The notes: generated by a model from the sequence alone, not told the origin. Shown: positions 16,610-26,209, counted from the first letter of the stretch. The stretch is DNA of 64,000 bases from Bacteroidales bacterium (GCA_016342685.1 JAEINU010000001.1:620001-684000), one strand, 5' to 3'. Made by a program: numbers and translations.

Positions 16610-17058
16610 TACCTTGTTTGATCTTTAATCTCCATAAAGTAATTTTCCACCCCAACTTTTTTCATTTTGTTTTGAATTACCAACCATCTTTTTTCAAGAT
16701 GCTCGTCGAAGCCATGATTTGAACAAGGAAACTCACTACACTCAAAACAGAAGTTAACAGATTTATTTTTTGAGCATTGTTTTACTTTGCAGCTTTTAAA
16801 GAGTTTGCAAGAATCTTCTCTGCAACCCATACATGTTGCATTTGTAAAATGATTTAACATGATTTTAAAATTTGGATATTTCTTAAAATCATCTTCATCT
16901 AAAAGTTCTACAAATCTTTCGGCATAAACATCAAAATTCCCAAGATTCTTTTTTAGTTCTGTGCTTAACTTTCTTATCTCCCCTTTTTTATATGCAAAAC
17001 ATTTCGAGCAATTTAATCCGCAAGGTCCAAGTTTTGATAATATGTCAGTATGAGGCAT
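16606..17058 (-). CDS. DUF3795 cysteine-rich protein
   Basis: This 150-residue protein carries a cysteine pattern typical of DUF3795: GLNCSKCFAYKKG near the N-terminus, TCMGCREDSCKLF in the middle and a NFCFECSEFPC block toward the C-terminus. It probably binds zinc or an iron-sulfur cluster; function is unknown. It is monocistronic and convergent with the LytTR regulator. Confidence 0.82.
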   Translation of the reverse strand: MPHTDILSKLGPCGLNCSKCFAYKKGEIRKLSTELKKNLGNFDVYAERFVELLDEDDFKKYPNFKIMLNHFTNATCMGCREDSCKLFKSCKVKQCSKNKSVNFCFECSEFPCSNHGFDEHLEKRWLVIQNKMKKVGVENYFMEIKDQTRY

Positions 17059-17344
17059 GTTATTTATTTTAATGGGTTTCTTTTATTATTTTTATTTAAA
17101 ATAAATTACTTAAATTAAATTTTCTAAAAGTATTAATTTCTCTGTAACTCTTCTAAAAAATCTTTTGGAATTTACAATTCTTTAGTTATCTGCGAACTTT
17201 GAATAAACAACTTATAATCAGTGAGATAAATTAATTTTATTGATAATCGATATTGGTTATAATAAAAAAATCAGTGATATTTGAATTGATTATGAGATTG
17301 ATTATGCGTATAGTAATTTATTAACCCTAAAACAAAGAAACATT
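17059..17344. other. Intergenic spacer
   Basis: This divergent AT-rich spacer must hold promoters for the DUF3795 gene and the caspase-like gene. I see no confident promoter motif, repeat or RNA in it. Confidence 0.5.
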
Positions 17345-18202
17345 ATGAGAACTAAAAAATGGATGAGGTTAGCTTTTCTAGCCTTAGTAACAAGTGTTAT
17401 TTTACAAAGTTGTTCAAAAGATGAAGCAGTAATTCCTCAAGACGATTTAACAGTTAGTGAAGCTTGGACAGTACGACCAGATTTTGCAACTGTTGATACA
17501 AGACCACAAGATGTAATTGCAAAATTTCAGCTTACTGAAAATAATGCAGTGCCTGCAAAGCTTATTGCTAATGCAGCAAAAGGAGCCAAATACGCTGTTG
17601 TAATTGGTATTTCAGATTATGAAGGAACATCAAATGATCTTCAATATTGCGACGATGATGCAAATGATTGGACAGCACAGCTACAATCAGAAGGATATAA
17701 TGTAACTACTTTATTGGATTTAAATGCAACAAAAAGTGCAATAGAAGCAGCATTAACAACACTTGCAAGTCAATCAATTGCCGGTAACGAAATTGCTTTC
17801 ATATATTCTGGTCATGGAAGTAGAGGTAATATAGTTACAACCGATTTGTATTATATAAATAGTACTTGGTTTGGAGCAATGTTTGCAAATGCAACAAGTA
17901 CAAAAATGATGTTTAGTTTTGATGCATGTCAGATAGGAGCTATGGCTACTGATCTTAATGCAACAGGAAGAGTTGTTGCTGTTGCATCAGACACTAGAAG
18001 ATATTCATATGACGGTGATGCTACCATGCAAAATGGAGTATTTACGTACTATCAAATGATTGGATTAGATCAACTAAATTATGTATATTTTGAGCCAGAT
18101 TGTCAATATGCTTGTGATCAAATGGCAATATGGGCAAAAGCTGTTCATGTTAAAGTTGCTCCTTCATATGTAGATTCATATGCTGGAGATTTAGATATAT
18201 AA
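17345..18202 (+). CDS. Caspase-like (peptidase C14) lipoprotein
   Basis: This 285-residue protein begins with a lipoprotein signal ending in LQSCSKDEA. Acidic and Lys residues right after the lipid-carrying Cys resemble the Bacteroidota surface-export signal, so it may be displayed outside the cell. The body is a caspase-fold domain: AVVIGISDYEG begins it, the catalytic His is in YSGHGSRG and the catalytic Cys in FDACQIGAM. Such C14 proteins cut after Arg/Lys or Asp; specificity is unknown. No partner gene is evident. A bidirectional terminator follows. Confidence 0.85.
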   Translation: MRTKKWMRLAFLALVTSVILQSCSKDEAVIPQDDLTVSEAWTVRPDFATVDTRPQDVIAKFQLTENNAVPAKLIANAAKGAKYAVVIGISDYEGTSNDLQYCDDDANDWTAQLQSEGYNVTTLLDLNATKSAIEAALTTLASQSIAGNEIAFIYSGHGSRGNIVTTDLYYINSTWFGAMFANATSTKMMFSFDACQIGAMATDLNATGRVVAVASDTRRYSYDGDATMQNGVFTYYQMIGLDQLNYVYFEPDCQYACDQMAIWAKAVHVKVAPSYVDSYAGDLDI

Positions 18203-18240
18203 ATATTTTAATTGATTTTGCTATACTGCATAATAGAAAA

Positions 18241-18264
18241 GATGCTGCCTATGTGGGCAGCATC
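18241..18264. terminator. Bidirectional terminator hairpin
   Basis: Stem gatgctgcc pairs with ggcagcatc around a 6-nt loop, with T-rich DNA on the right and A-rich DNA on the left. It separates two convergent genes. Confidence 0.85.
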
Positions 18265-18276
18265 TTAATTTATTTT

Positions 18277-18993
18277 TCAAGTTTTTTCTTTTCTAAACTT
18301 AAGTTGTTCTTCTTTGGTAATTTTCTCTGTTGCATATTGTATGATTAATCGAGCACAATCATTTTTCCATTTTAAGAGAAATTTCTCTGTTAATGTTCTA
18401 TCTCTTTTCCAACATTCACGTAAAAACCATCCCAATCCTTGATGAACTTCTCGTTCCGAATCCATCATCATAGAATCAATAAACTTTAGCATTTTGTTAA
18501 TGTTGGTATCGTGTTTTAATAGTCTAATCATAGACACTGGAACACATCTGCGTTGAAATTTATTCTGTGCTTTGCGCCAATCCGATAGATCTTCAAGTTT
18601 AATGATTTCTTTTTTCCAAAAAACAGGAAAAACGTGTTGTACCAACCCGTCGGTATGTGCCCAATTGTTTATTCCAAGAGAGAACCAAGTTTCTACTTCT
18701 TTAAAGGTGGAAAAAGTAAACTCTTTTGAAAATTCTTTAAGCAGGTTTATTGCAAAGGATGGAAGCTCAAATTTTTCTTCCGGAATAAGTAATTCTGAAA
18801 CATCGTATATTAATTCAATTGAGCACCACGATTGTTTTTTATATTCTTTAACCTTATTCGGGATTAAATCTTTATGTAAACCATAACCATTGTAGCCTCC
18901 TTTAAAATATCTTGAATATTTTTCAACAATTTTGTCATCAGCATTAGCAATACAAAATTCTTGAATTTCATTAAAAAGTTCTGTTGCTTTCAT
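18277..18993 (-). CDS. DNA alkylation repair family protein (AlkD-like, second copy)
   Basis: This 238-residue helical-repeat protein matches the DNA alkylation repair family by its C-terminal block (SEREVHQGLGWFLRECWKR) and tryptophan-rich middle (ETWFSLGINNWAHTDGLVQH). It differs from the other family member at 10787 and is not a recent duplicate. The catalytic state cannot be judged from sequence alone. It is monocistronic and shares the terminator with the caspase-like gene. Confidence 0.82.
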   Translation of the reverse strand: MKATELFNEIQEFCIANADDKIVEKYSRYFKGGYNGYGLHKDLIPNKVKEYKKQSWCSIELIYDVSELLIPEEKFELPSFAINLLKEFSKEFTFSTFKEVETWFSLGINNWAHTDGLVQHVFPVFWKKEIIKLEDLSDWRKAQNKFQRRCVPVSMIRLLKHDTNINKMLKFIDSMMMDSEREVHQGLGWFLRECWKRDRTLTEKFLLKWKNDCARLIIQYATEKITKEEQLKFRKEKT

Positions 18994-19059
18994 ATCTCCT
19001 TATTAATAAAAAAGGTCCGAATTATTATTCGAACCCAAGTTATTTTAATTTCTAAAATA

Positions 19060-20178
19060 TTACAATTTAAAAAAGGAAATAAGCTCAGCAAGATTTTTCG
19101 ATTTTGCTGTTAGTTCTTCTGCACTGGATGCTAGTTCTTCAGCCGAAGCAGCATTTTGCTGTGTAATAGTGTTCATTTGCTGAACGGATTCATTTACCTG
19201 CATCGATCCGCTTTTTTGTTCGTAACTTGACGATGTAATTTCTTGAATTAACTCCGAAGTCTTCTTAATTTCGGGTACGCTTTTATTCATTAGCTCGCGA
19301 GCTTTTTCAGAAATTTCTGCTCCTTTTTGCGAAACATCAATAATTTCGTTAGCTGCAACTCTGCTTCGCTCAGCTAATTTTCGCACTTCGGCTGCAACTA
19401 CTGCAAATCCTTTTCCTTGATCTCCTGCGCGCGCAGCTTCAACTGCTGCATTTAATGCTAGTAAATTTGTTTGGAAGGCAATATCATTAATGATAGTAAT
19501 TTTTTCGGCAATTTCTTTCATCGCATCTAAAGCCAAATTTGTCGATTTTGTTCCTTCTTCCAGACTTTTACTTGAGCTTAATGCTATAACTTCTGTTTGT
19601 TTCGAATTATCGGAGTTTTGTTGAATGCTCGAAACGATTTCTTCCATAGTTGATGAAATTTCTTCTAAAGAAGATGCTTGTTCGTTTGCAGAATGTGATA
19701 ACTGTAAAGAGTTTGAGCTTAATTGCTGCCCGGTACTTTCAATTTCGTTCGATGATATTGAAATATTCTCGATTACCTGTTTAAGTTTATTCGATAGATT
19801 TTGAATTCCAGATGTAAGCTTTCCAAGTTCATCGTTTTGTTTTAAAAACGACTGATTTACTTTTACGGTTAAATCGCCTGAAGTCAGTTTTTCCAGACTT
19901 TTAATTGCTTCATCTAATGGATTTCGAACATCTTTAGCTGCTCGATAAAACAAATAGACTAATATTGGCATTCCGATTAAAAGTGTTAGGTAAAGAGGAA
20001 ATGTGTCAGGATATGAGGCATTTAAATTTGCTAAAGCATCCAATACCGATAATGAAATAATCCAATATGTTGTTATTTTAAATAAAATTGATCCTTTAAA
20101 AAAGTATCTAATGGTTAAGATACCCGCAGGAATTCCTACACAAAGTGGAAGAATAACTTGAAGTAATTCTTTTGACAT
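19060..20178 (-). CDS. Methyl-accepting chemotaxis protein without extracytoplasmic sensor domain
   Basis: This 372-residue chemoreceptor has three N-terminal membrane helices (about residues 7-27, 33-50 and 58-80) with only short loops, then a HAMP-like segment ([20 protein letters not shown]). A methyl-accepting signalling coiled coil follows; its hairpin tip includes [20 protein letters not shown] and [15 protein letters not shown]. With no ligand domain it may sense the membrane or energy state. No other che genes are in the window. It suggests either chemotaxis or a receptor-like role in surface motility. Confidence 0.92.
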   Translation of the reverse strand: MSKELLQVILPLCVGIPAGILTIRYFFKGSILFKITTYWIISLSVLDALANLNASYPDTFPLYLTLLIGMPILVYLFYRAAKDVRNPLDEAIKSLEKLTSGDLTVKVNQSFLKQNDELGKLTSGIQNLSNKLKQVIENISISSNEIESTGQQLSSNSLQLSHSANEQASSLEEISSTMEEIVSSIQQNSDNSKQTEVIALSSSKSLEEGTKSTNLALDAMKEIAEKITIINDIAFQTNLLALNAAVEAARAGDQGKGFAVVAAEVRKLAERSRVAANEIIDVSQKGAEISEKARELMNKSVPEIKKTSELIQEITSSSYEQKSGSMQVNESVQQMNTITQQNAASAEELASSAEELTAKSKNLAELISFFKL

Positions 20179-20244
20179 AGTAAGTTTGTTAGATGGTTAG
20201 TTATCTTACTACGTAAAGAAGATGCAATTTGTTTTATTAAAAGG

Positions 20245-21033
20245 TTAATATCCGCTTTTTCGTCCCTTGTGTTCTCTTAGCATTTTAAATCGAGTAAAGC
20301 CCATTTCGTAGTATTTATCAATGTCGAAATCTTTAATACCATGAAGTTTTCGGGGTTTTCTTTTATGCATACACCACTTTCTGTAAACAAAAAATGAGAA
20401 ATAGTAATATATTATTCGAGTTACAGGATTTGAGTTTCCAAGAACTTTATTTCTTTTAGATATATAATTATAACATATTCTATCTGGACATGTAAGTGCG
20501 CAACCTGCATTTCCAAATAATGTTATTCTGTCTTTTTGCTCAATACTTTCTAGTAATTTAGTATTTGTATTAACATTCATTGGTAAAACAATTGTATCGT
20601 ATAATTCCAGAGCCTCATTGATTTTCTCTAAAGAATCGATCTCTTTTAAGATACTTGCTTCAATTCTAAATAAAGGGAAATCTTTCTTAATCCAGCGAAC
20701 AAAATTATCATTTGTAATAATAACCGAATTCCCTTTTTTGTGATATTTTTCGAGTAGGGGTTTGTATTTTATGTATTCTTTTTCCGATACATAATGATTT
20801 GTAAAAGGAATTCGTAAACCAATATTGTTTTCTTGAAGAAACTGATAATCTTTTTCAGAGATTTGTCTTCGTAAGAATGGACGTCCACTGTATATCGAAG
20901 TTTGTTCTACAAAGCCAAAAATACTATCAATTTTATTTAATGGAATATTTGGAAAAAAAGTATTAAAGTAATCCTTAACGGGTTGTTTTAATTTTTTACC
21001 TCTTGCAGATATGGTGTAAACAGTATTATTCAT
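20245..21033 (-). CDS. Uncharacterised protein with U32-peptidase-like cysteine cluster
   Basis: This is a 262-residue soluble protein. Repeated alpha/beta segments (for example NSVIITNDNFVRWI and DTIVLPMNVNTNTKLL) suggest a barrel fold. Near residue 175 the motif NAGCALTCPDRIC and a later KWCMHKR supply four cysteines in an order that recalls the iron-sulfur site of U32-family proteins such as UbiU/UbiV. I offer that as a likeness, not an assignment. It is transcribed just after a radical SAM gene on the same strand, with 49 nt between them. Confidence 0.5.
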   Translation of the reverse strand: MNNTVYTISARGKKLKQPVKDYFNTFFPNIPLNKIDSIFGFVEQTSIYSGRPFLRRQISEKDYQFLQENNIGLRIPFTNHYVSEKEYIKYKPLLEKYHKKGNSVIITNDNFVRWIKKDFPLFRIEASILKEIDSLEKINEALELYDTIVLPMNVNTNTKLLESIEQKDRITLFGNAGCALTCPDRICYNYISKRNKVLGNSNPVTRIIYYYFSFFVYRKWCMHKRKPRKLHGIKDFDIDKYYEMGFTRFKMLREHKGRKSGY

Positions 21034-21082
21034 GTGCTTTTTATGATCTATTTTTACAAATATGGAAATAATAATTTAAATT

Positions 21083-22018
21083 TTATTTCTTTATCTGATA
21101 AAATAATCCACGTTCTTGACGAGATACTTCAATTTTATTATCCGAATCAAGTACATCTAAATATTTATTAATTTCATTAACATGCAACCCTAAAATTTTT
21201 TCAAGATCTTCTAAAGTACATGGTCTGCGAGATATTGTTTCTAAGATTGCATTTTCGGTATCTTTTCTAAACGATTTATTATCTTTTCTTTTAGCCGATG
21301 AGGCAATTATTTCAACCTTATCAATATTCCATAACTTAATAATGTTTTCGAGTTCGATACGGGTAGCTGCTCTAATATTCTCAATTACTCCAGGTCTGTC
21401 TAAAGTATTTAATTGAACTTTTGTAGGATTAATTTTAAGAATTGCTTCTTTTAGTAATGTCAGATTTTCAATATCATCGTTAAATCCAGGTAGTATCATT
21501 ATTTCAAGCCATAAATCACCTTTAAAGATTGATCTAAAATCGATTAAGCCTTGAATATAATTCTTAACATTTAAATCACTAGAAGGTCGATCTATCTTTT
21601 TAAAAGCTATATCCGTTGCTGCATCTAACGAAGGTAAAATTAAATCTGCATTTAATAATTCTTGTTGTACGTTTTTGTTGTTCAGCAAACTTCCATTCGT
21701 TAAAACAGCAATTGGAATATCTTTAAAGTTAGATTTTAAAAAATCAATAATTTTCCCAATATGAATATTTAATGTTGGTTCTCCTGCGCCCGAAAAAGTT
21801 ATAAAATCAGGATTAGGATTATTTTTAAAAAAATCTTTTAGTTCAGTAATTATTTCATCGAACGAAACATATTCTTTTCTTTCGGTTGTGAGTGTTGTTG
21901 AAGCACCGCATTCGCAGTACACGCAATTTAAAGAACATACTTTATGTGGAACTAAATCAACACCTAAAGACATTCCTAGTCTTCGCGAAGGAACTGGTCC
22001 AAATAAATGTTTATACAT
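21083..22018 (-). CDS. Radical SAM protein of the COG0731 type with C-terminal winged-helix
   Basis: This 311-residue radical SAM enzyme has its cluster motif in HKVCSLNCVYC. The N-terminal FGPVPSRRLGMSLGVD block, the TFSGAGEPTLN motif and the IEIMILPGFND-like strand are those of COG0731 Fe-S oxidoreductases, which are related to tRNA wybutosine enzymes. The last 70 residues look like a winged helix (SRRPCTLEDLEKILGL), common in this subfamily. The substrate is unknown. The Cys-containing protein downstream may be a partner. Confidence 0.82.
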   Translation of the reverse strand: MYKHLFGPVPSRRLGMSLGVDLVPHKVCSLNCVYCECGASTTLTTERKEYVSFDEIITELKDFFKNNPNPDFITFSGAGEPTLNIHIGKIIDFLKSNFKDIPIAVLTNGSLLNNKNVQQELLNADLILPSLDAATDIAFKKIDRPSSDLNVKNYIQGLIDFRSIFKGDLWLEIMILPGFNDDIENLTLLKEAILKINPTKVQLNTLDRPGVIENIRAATRIELENIIKLWNIDKVEIIASSAKRKDNKSFRKDTENAILETISRRPCTLEDLEKILGLHVNEINKYLDVLDSDNKIEVSRQERGLFYQIKK

Positions 22019-22097
22019 TTTTGCTATTTTATTATTATTTTCGACAAAATTAAAGATTCTAACACAGAATAAAGTAAATAATACAAATAATTATCTC

Positions 22098-22466
22098 ATG
22101 AATAACATGACACAAAAAGAAATTGCTGTAGGTATTTTTCATGCAATTAATAAAAGAGATTTTACAGAATTTGCCGAATATATTAATGAAGATCTTGTAT
22201 TTGATTTTCCCGGGGTTGATGTAATGCAGGGATCAAAAAGAGTTATTTTGTTTTTTAATATTCTTTTTAGAAAATACAACTCCTTGTTATTTAATGTAAT
22301 AGATTCGATGATAGATGGAGAAAAAGCCTGTGTAAAATGGAATAATTCAGGTGAGTTAAAAGATGGTACTCCTTATGCAAATAACGGTGTAACTTGGTTT
22401 CATTTTAGTAAAGGTAAGATTGCACATATGAGCGATTATTTTAAAGATACTTCGTTTACTCAATAA
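22098..22466 (+). CDS. NTF2-like/SnoaL-type small protein
   Basis: This 122-residue protein has the NTF2-like cone fold pattern: a helix with AINKRDFTEFAEYINEDL, a FDFPG turn and a C-terminal run of strands (ACVKWNNSGELKDG, NGVTWFHFSKGKI). I start at ATG 22098; the frame is open further upstream, but that would overlap the divergent radical SAM gene. A second ATG at 22107 is also possible. Such proteins are small enzymes or ligand binders. The flavodoxin-like gene follows after 9 nt. Confidence 0.8.
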   Translation: MNNMTQKEIAVGIFHAINKRDFTEFAEYINEDLVFDFPGVDVMQGSKRVILFFNILFRKYNSLLFNVIDSMIDGEKACVKWNNSGELKDGTPYANNGVTWFHFSKGKIAHMSDYFKDTSFTQ

Positions 22467-22475
22467 GCTGTATAT

Positions 22476-23132
22476 ATGAAAAAGATTCTAATTCTTGACG
22501 GAAGCACTAGAAAACAGGGAAATACTTCAAGTCTTGTAAAACAATTTACAGATGGAGCAAAAAATAACGCTAGCATAGAACATATTTTAGCAAAAGATCT
22601 AAATATTGATTATTGTAATGGCTGTTTACGATGTAATTTAATAAAACGCTGTTCAATATTGGGCGATGATTGGAACGATTTAGCTGCTAAGATTCTTGAA
22701 GCAGATGTGTTGGTTTTCGCTTCACCAATTTACTTCCATTATGTTTCGGCTCCGTTAAAATTAATAATAGATCGTTTTCGATCTTTTGTTCATGTGCAAA
22801 TTACAGAAGAGGGGGTGAAGCATACCCCATGGGTTAAATGGGAAAAACATTTTGTGTTATTGCTATCTATGGGATCGTCGAATGCGATAGATGCTCAGCC
22901 GGTTATTGACTTATTTGAGTACATGAAAGGAGTAATGGGTGATAACAATCGACTACATGTTATAAAAGCAACACGTTTAGCTGTGATAAAGCAAATTACC
23001 AAATCAAAAGAAGAACTTATTGAATTGTATCCAAAACTTAAAATACGCGGAGATCTTGCAGGAGGTGATTTTTTAAGGAATAAAACCTTGTTAAAAGATT
23101 GTTTTGAACTAGGATATAAATTGTCAATTTAA
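22476..23132 (+). CDS. Flavodoxin-like NAD(P)H-dependent FMN reductase
   Basis: This 218-residue protein of the iron-sulfur flavoprotein/FMN reductase family has the phosphate-binding loop GSTRKQGNTS and the FASPIYFHYVSAPLK flavin segment. The CNGCLRCNLIKRC sequence near residue 50 is the family's cysteine block, which in related iron-sulfur flavoproteins holds a cluster. It pairs with the NTF2-like gene and probably reduces quinones, nitro compounds or flavin for another enzyme. Confidence 0.82.
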   Translation: MKKILILDGSTRKQGNTSSLVKQFTDGAKNNASIEHILAKDLNIDYCNGCLRCNLIKRCSILGDDWNDLAAKILEADVLVFASPIYFHYVSAPLKLIIDRFRSFVHVQITEEGVKHTPWVKWEKHFVLLLSMGSSNAIDAQPVIDLFEYMKGVMGDNNRLHVIKATRLAVIKQITKSKEELIELYPKLKIRGDLAGGDFLRNKTLLKDCFELGYKLSI

Positions 23133-23193
23133 CTCAAGATTCTAGCAATTGGTAAGATTAATCCAAGTTTTTTAAAAAGGTATTTAATTTAAC

Positions 23194-23913
23194 CTACTTA
23201 TATTTATCAAGATTTTTATCAAATAGCTTTGAATTGTAGTTAAAGTCAAAACTTTTATTTTTGACAATTGTACCTTCCCTAAAATTGAAATAACCTTTAA
23301 TAAACTGTTGGGGCAAAGTATAAATTAGATCATTATTATCGTCAACTATTGGATTTGATTCTGTTAAAATTTGTTCTACAGTTATATCTGCTAAATTGTA
23401 TTCGTTTAACTTATCAGAGTATATATTAAATATCTTTTTTGAAATACATATTACGATTACATAATCGCCAAATTGTTTGTGTTCATGATGTCTTTGTACA
23501 AGGTAAAGTTCATCATTATATATGTATTCGGCAGTTTTATAAAAGGAATTTGTAAACATAAATCCTTCTTTAATTATTTTATCTACAATTTTTTTCGATG
23601 GAGTGTAATGTAAAAATAATTTGATCTCTGATTCATCTTCAAAAATGAAATTATTAATCTTTTTATCAAGAATTCTATCTTTTGTCACCGATTTCTTGTA
23701 ATCTGGATTTTTAATATTTTCGAGAAACTGTATAATATCCTTCTTGTCTAGTTTGGAACTATTTTTTTCAATTTTTTCGAAACAAGTTTTAAGAAGTATG
23801 TTTTTTTTTGCAAGTGTAAAATGTAAATAAATTATATAAACGAAAAGTGCAATAATTAGCAGAAACTCAAAAGAGACTGTTATTGAATGTGTGTATATCA
23901 ATGGAAGATACAT
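23194..23913 (-). CDS. Membrane-anchored protein of unknown function
   Basis: I start at the ATG at 23913. The frame is open to a TTG at 23976, but those codons are supplied by the terminator hairpin of nhaA, so they are unlikely to be translated. The 239-residue product has one N-terminal membrane helix (about residues 12-32), a charged linker and a soluble domain of about 140 residues. That domain starts with LFLHYTPSKKIVDKIIKEGF, a pattern seen in ADP-ribosyltransferase-fold domains, and ends with GYFNFREG. The fold suggestion is weak and no catalytic set can be confirmed. Confidence 0.6.
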   Translation of the reverse strand: MYLPLIYTHSITVSFEFLLIIALFVYIIYLHFTLAKKNILLKTCFEKIEKNSSKLDKKDIIQFLENIKNPDYKKSVTKDRILDKKINNFIFEDESEIKLFLHYTPSKKIVDKIIKEGFMFTNSFYKTAEYIYNDELYLVQRHHEHKQFGDYVIVICISKKIFNIYSDKLNEYNLADITVEQILTESNPIVDDNNDLIYTLPQQFIKGYFNFREGTIVKNKSFDFNYNSKLFDKNLDKYK

Positions 23914-23949
23914 CGTAATATATTTTAAATAAAGATATTGAAAATCTTT

Positions 23950-23981
23950 AAAAAAAGAAAGCCCTGAAAAATTCAAGGCTT
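23950..23981 (-). terminator. Terminator after nhaA
   Basis: On the minus strand a stem AAGCCTTGAA/TTCAGGGCTT with one G-U pair is followed by a T run. It ends nhaA and overlaps the spurious upstream extension of the next gene. Confidence 0.8.
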
Positions 23982-24008
23982 AAAGTAAATTGTGTTATTT
24001 GGATTTAA

Positions 24009-25349
24009 CTAAGTTTTTTCAGATAAAACCTTTTTTAGGTAAACAAAACCTACTATGGCTGCAACAAAAGATCCTAATAGTATTCCCAACTTAGCTTGAT
24101 TTAGTAAAATAATATTGTCGTATGCAAGATTGCTTATAAAAAGCGACATAGTAAAACCAATACCTCCCAACATTCCAGCACCCAATATATGTCTCCAATC
24201 TATATTATTTGGTAAAGCTGATATTCCAAACTTAACAGTTAAATATGAGAATAGTAAGATTCCTGTTATTTTTCCTAAAACTAAACTTGCACCAATACTT
24301 AATGTTAACGAATTAAAAGATTCCAATCCTGCACCTTTTAAAACAACGCCTGCATTAGCAAATGCAAATAAAGGCATTACCAGATAAGTTACAAATCCAT
24401 GTAAACTGTGCTCCAATGATTGCAATGGACTTTGAACTTTGTCGAGTTGCGATTGCATATTGTCGATTGATGCTAACTGTTGATGATTCAGAGTAATTGA
24501 ATCCTCGCAGGGTTCATCGCAAAAATCGGTTAGGTTTCTATTCATTCTGAAGTTGAAATCTTTCAATTTAATTTTTCTTGTTGATGGAATTGAGAATGCT
24601 ATTAAAACCCCTGCAATTGTTGGATGAATTCCTGCTTTTAAGAATAAATACCATATAACCCATCCAATAATCATATAAAATGGTATATATCTAATATTTC
24701 TTGCATTAAAAATAAAAAGAACAACAAGCAATATCATTGCAATTAAGAGAAGGTTCCAATGAATATTTGCACTGTAGAAAAATGCAATTACCAGAACAGC
24801 TCCGATGTCGTCTACAATTGCAAAAGCAACTAAAAACACTTTTAAAGCAATTGGAACTCTCTTCCCAAGTAAGCTTAAAATACCTAAGGAGAATGCTATA
24901 TCTGTTGCCATTGGAATTCCCCAACCTTCTAATCCTTGTCCATTTCTATTAAAGAAAAGAAAGAATCCTGCAGGAACTATCATTCCTCCAAGTGCTGCAA
25001 TTATAGGTAGAGCAGCTTTTTTTGGTGTTGATAATTCTCCAGCTAATAATTCTCTTTTTATTTCTAATCCCACAAGGAAAAAGAAAATAGCCATTAAACC
25101 ATCATTTATCCAAAGTATAATTGGTTTTGAGAGATGAAAAAAATCTGCTCCAATAGTGAATTCCTTTTTCCAAAACATCTCATACTCACTTCCCCATGCC
25201 GAATTGGCAACAATAAGAGCCGCTATGGTAGCAAAAATTAACAATATTCCTCCTGAAGATTCAATTCTTAGGAATCTTAAAAAAGGTTGTCTTAAATTAT
25301 CAAAGGGATCTTTAACTGTGTCTTTTAGATAATCTTCGTGATAACTCAT
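24009..25349 (-). CDS. nhaA: Na+/H+ antiporter NhaA
   Basis: This is a 446-residue inner-membrane antiporter of the NhaA family. The paired aspartates in FAIVDDIGAVLVIA, the GLEIKRELL segment and the MATDIAFSLGIL signature are present, together with about twelve hydrophobic helices. It exchanges Na+ for H+ in pH and sodium homeostasis, consistent with a saline habitat. A hydrophilic insert of about 50 residues (from NLTDFCDEPCED) before helix nine is longer than in enteric NhaA and is common in Bacteroidota. The gene is monocistronic. Confidence 0.95.
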   Translation of the reverse strand: MSYHEDYLKDTVKDPFDNLRQPFLRFLRIESSGGILLIFATIAALIVANSAWGSEYEMFWKKEFTIGADFFHLSKPIILWINDGLMAIFFFLVGLEIKRELLAGELSTPKKAALPIIAALGGMIVPAGFFLFFNRNGQGLEGWGIPMATDIAFSLGILSLLGKRVPIALKVFLVAFAIVDDIGAVLVIAFFYSANIHWNLLLIAMILLVVLFIFNARNIRYIPFYMIIGWVIWYLFLKAGIHPTIAGVLIAFSIPSTRKIKLKDFNFRMNRNLTDFCDEPCEDSITLNHQQLASIDNMQSQLDKVQSPLQSLEHSLHGFVTYLVMPLFAFANAGVVLKGAGLESFNSLTLSIGASLVLGKITGILLFSYLTVKFGISALPNNIDWRHILGAGMLGGIGFTMSLFISNLAYDNIILLNQAKLGILLGSFVAAIVGFVYLKKVLSEKT

Positions 25350-25477
25350 ATTATATTATTTTCTAATTATTCAGCAAATTTATGAATTTTTAAAACAAAT
25401 AAAATTGCAACTATTTAATTTAACTTAATAGATTACAATGGAAACATAATCTTGTTCAATTGTTTAGGAAAGATTTA

Positions 25478-26209
25478 TTAACAGTTATTATATTTTAAAA
25501 AATATTCTTCAGTTTCTCTCAGTTTATCAATAGTTCCAATATCAAACCAATAATCATTTGTGTGATCAAAGCCTATAATTTTTCTTGTTTTCGAAAGCTC
25601 TAGATAAGTATTAACAATTGAAAAATTAGTTGAATTGTTAATTAAATTAAAGATTTCCGGATCTATTATATGAATGCCACTAAAAGCTCTTTCGTTTAGG
25701 TTCTTATCTGATTTGGTTATGATTGATTCTGAAGTTTTAATATTTTTCCATCCAGAGAGTTCATTTTGTTGATTGAATAGGAAGTATCTGCTTGAAATTC
25801 TTTTTCGAATGGCAACACTAACCATTGCTTCATTCTTTATGTGATTTTCGTACATTTTAAGTAAATCAATATTACTTATAATATCCACATTGTGGACAAT
25901 AAATGGTTTCTTGTCATTAAAAAACCATGATGCTTTTTTTAATCCTCCACCGGTATCTAATAATTGTTTTTGTTCGTCGGAAATTTCTATATGAATATCA
26001 AAATTGTTTTTCTTTTTGAGAAAATCAATAATTTGCTCTGCAAGATAATGTACATTTATAACAATTTCATTTACGCCAATTGCTTTAAGTTTAAGAATAA
26101 CAATTTCGAGCATAGGCACCCCATTCATTTTTATTAGAGCTTTGGGAGTATACTCGGTTAAAGATTTCAAACGGGTTCCTTTGCCAGCGGCAAATATCAT
26201 CGCTTTCAT
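25478..26209 (-). CDS. murU: MurU-like N-acetylmuramate-1-phosphate uridylyltransferase
   Basis: This 243-residue sugar-1-phosphate nucleotidyltransferase begins with the pyrophosphorylase signature AAGKGTRLKSLTEYTPKAL; HNVDI supplies the metal-binding aspartate. It probably makes UDP-MurNAc from MurNAc-1-phosphate, feeding recycled wall sugar back to peptidoglycan synthesis. The assignment rests on its place in an operon with an AmgK-like kinase; alone it could be another NDP-sugar enzyme. Its start overlaps the RapZ-like stop by 4 bp. Confidence 0.8.
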   Translation of the reverse strand: MKAMIFAAGKGTRLKSLTEYTPKALIKMNGVPMLEIVILKLKAIGVNEIVINVHYLAEQIIDFLKKKNNFDIHIEISDEQKQLLDTGGGLKKASWFFNDKKPFIVHNVDIISNIDLLKMYENHIKNEAMVSVAIRKRISSRYFLFNQQNELSGWKNIKTSESIITKSDKNLNERAFSGIHIIDPEIFNLINNSTNFSIVNTYLELSKTRKIIGFDHTNDYWFDIGTIDKLRETEEYFLKYNNC

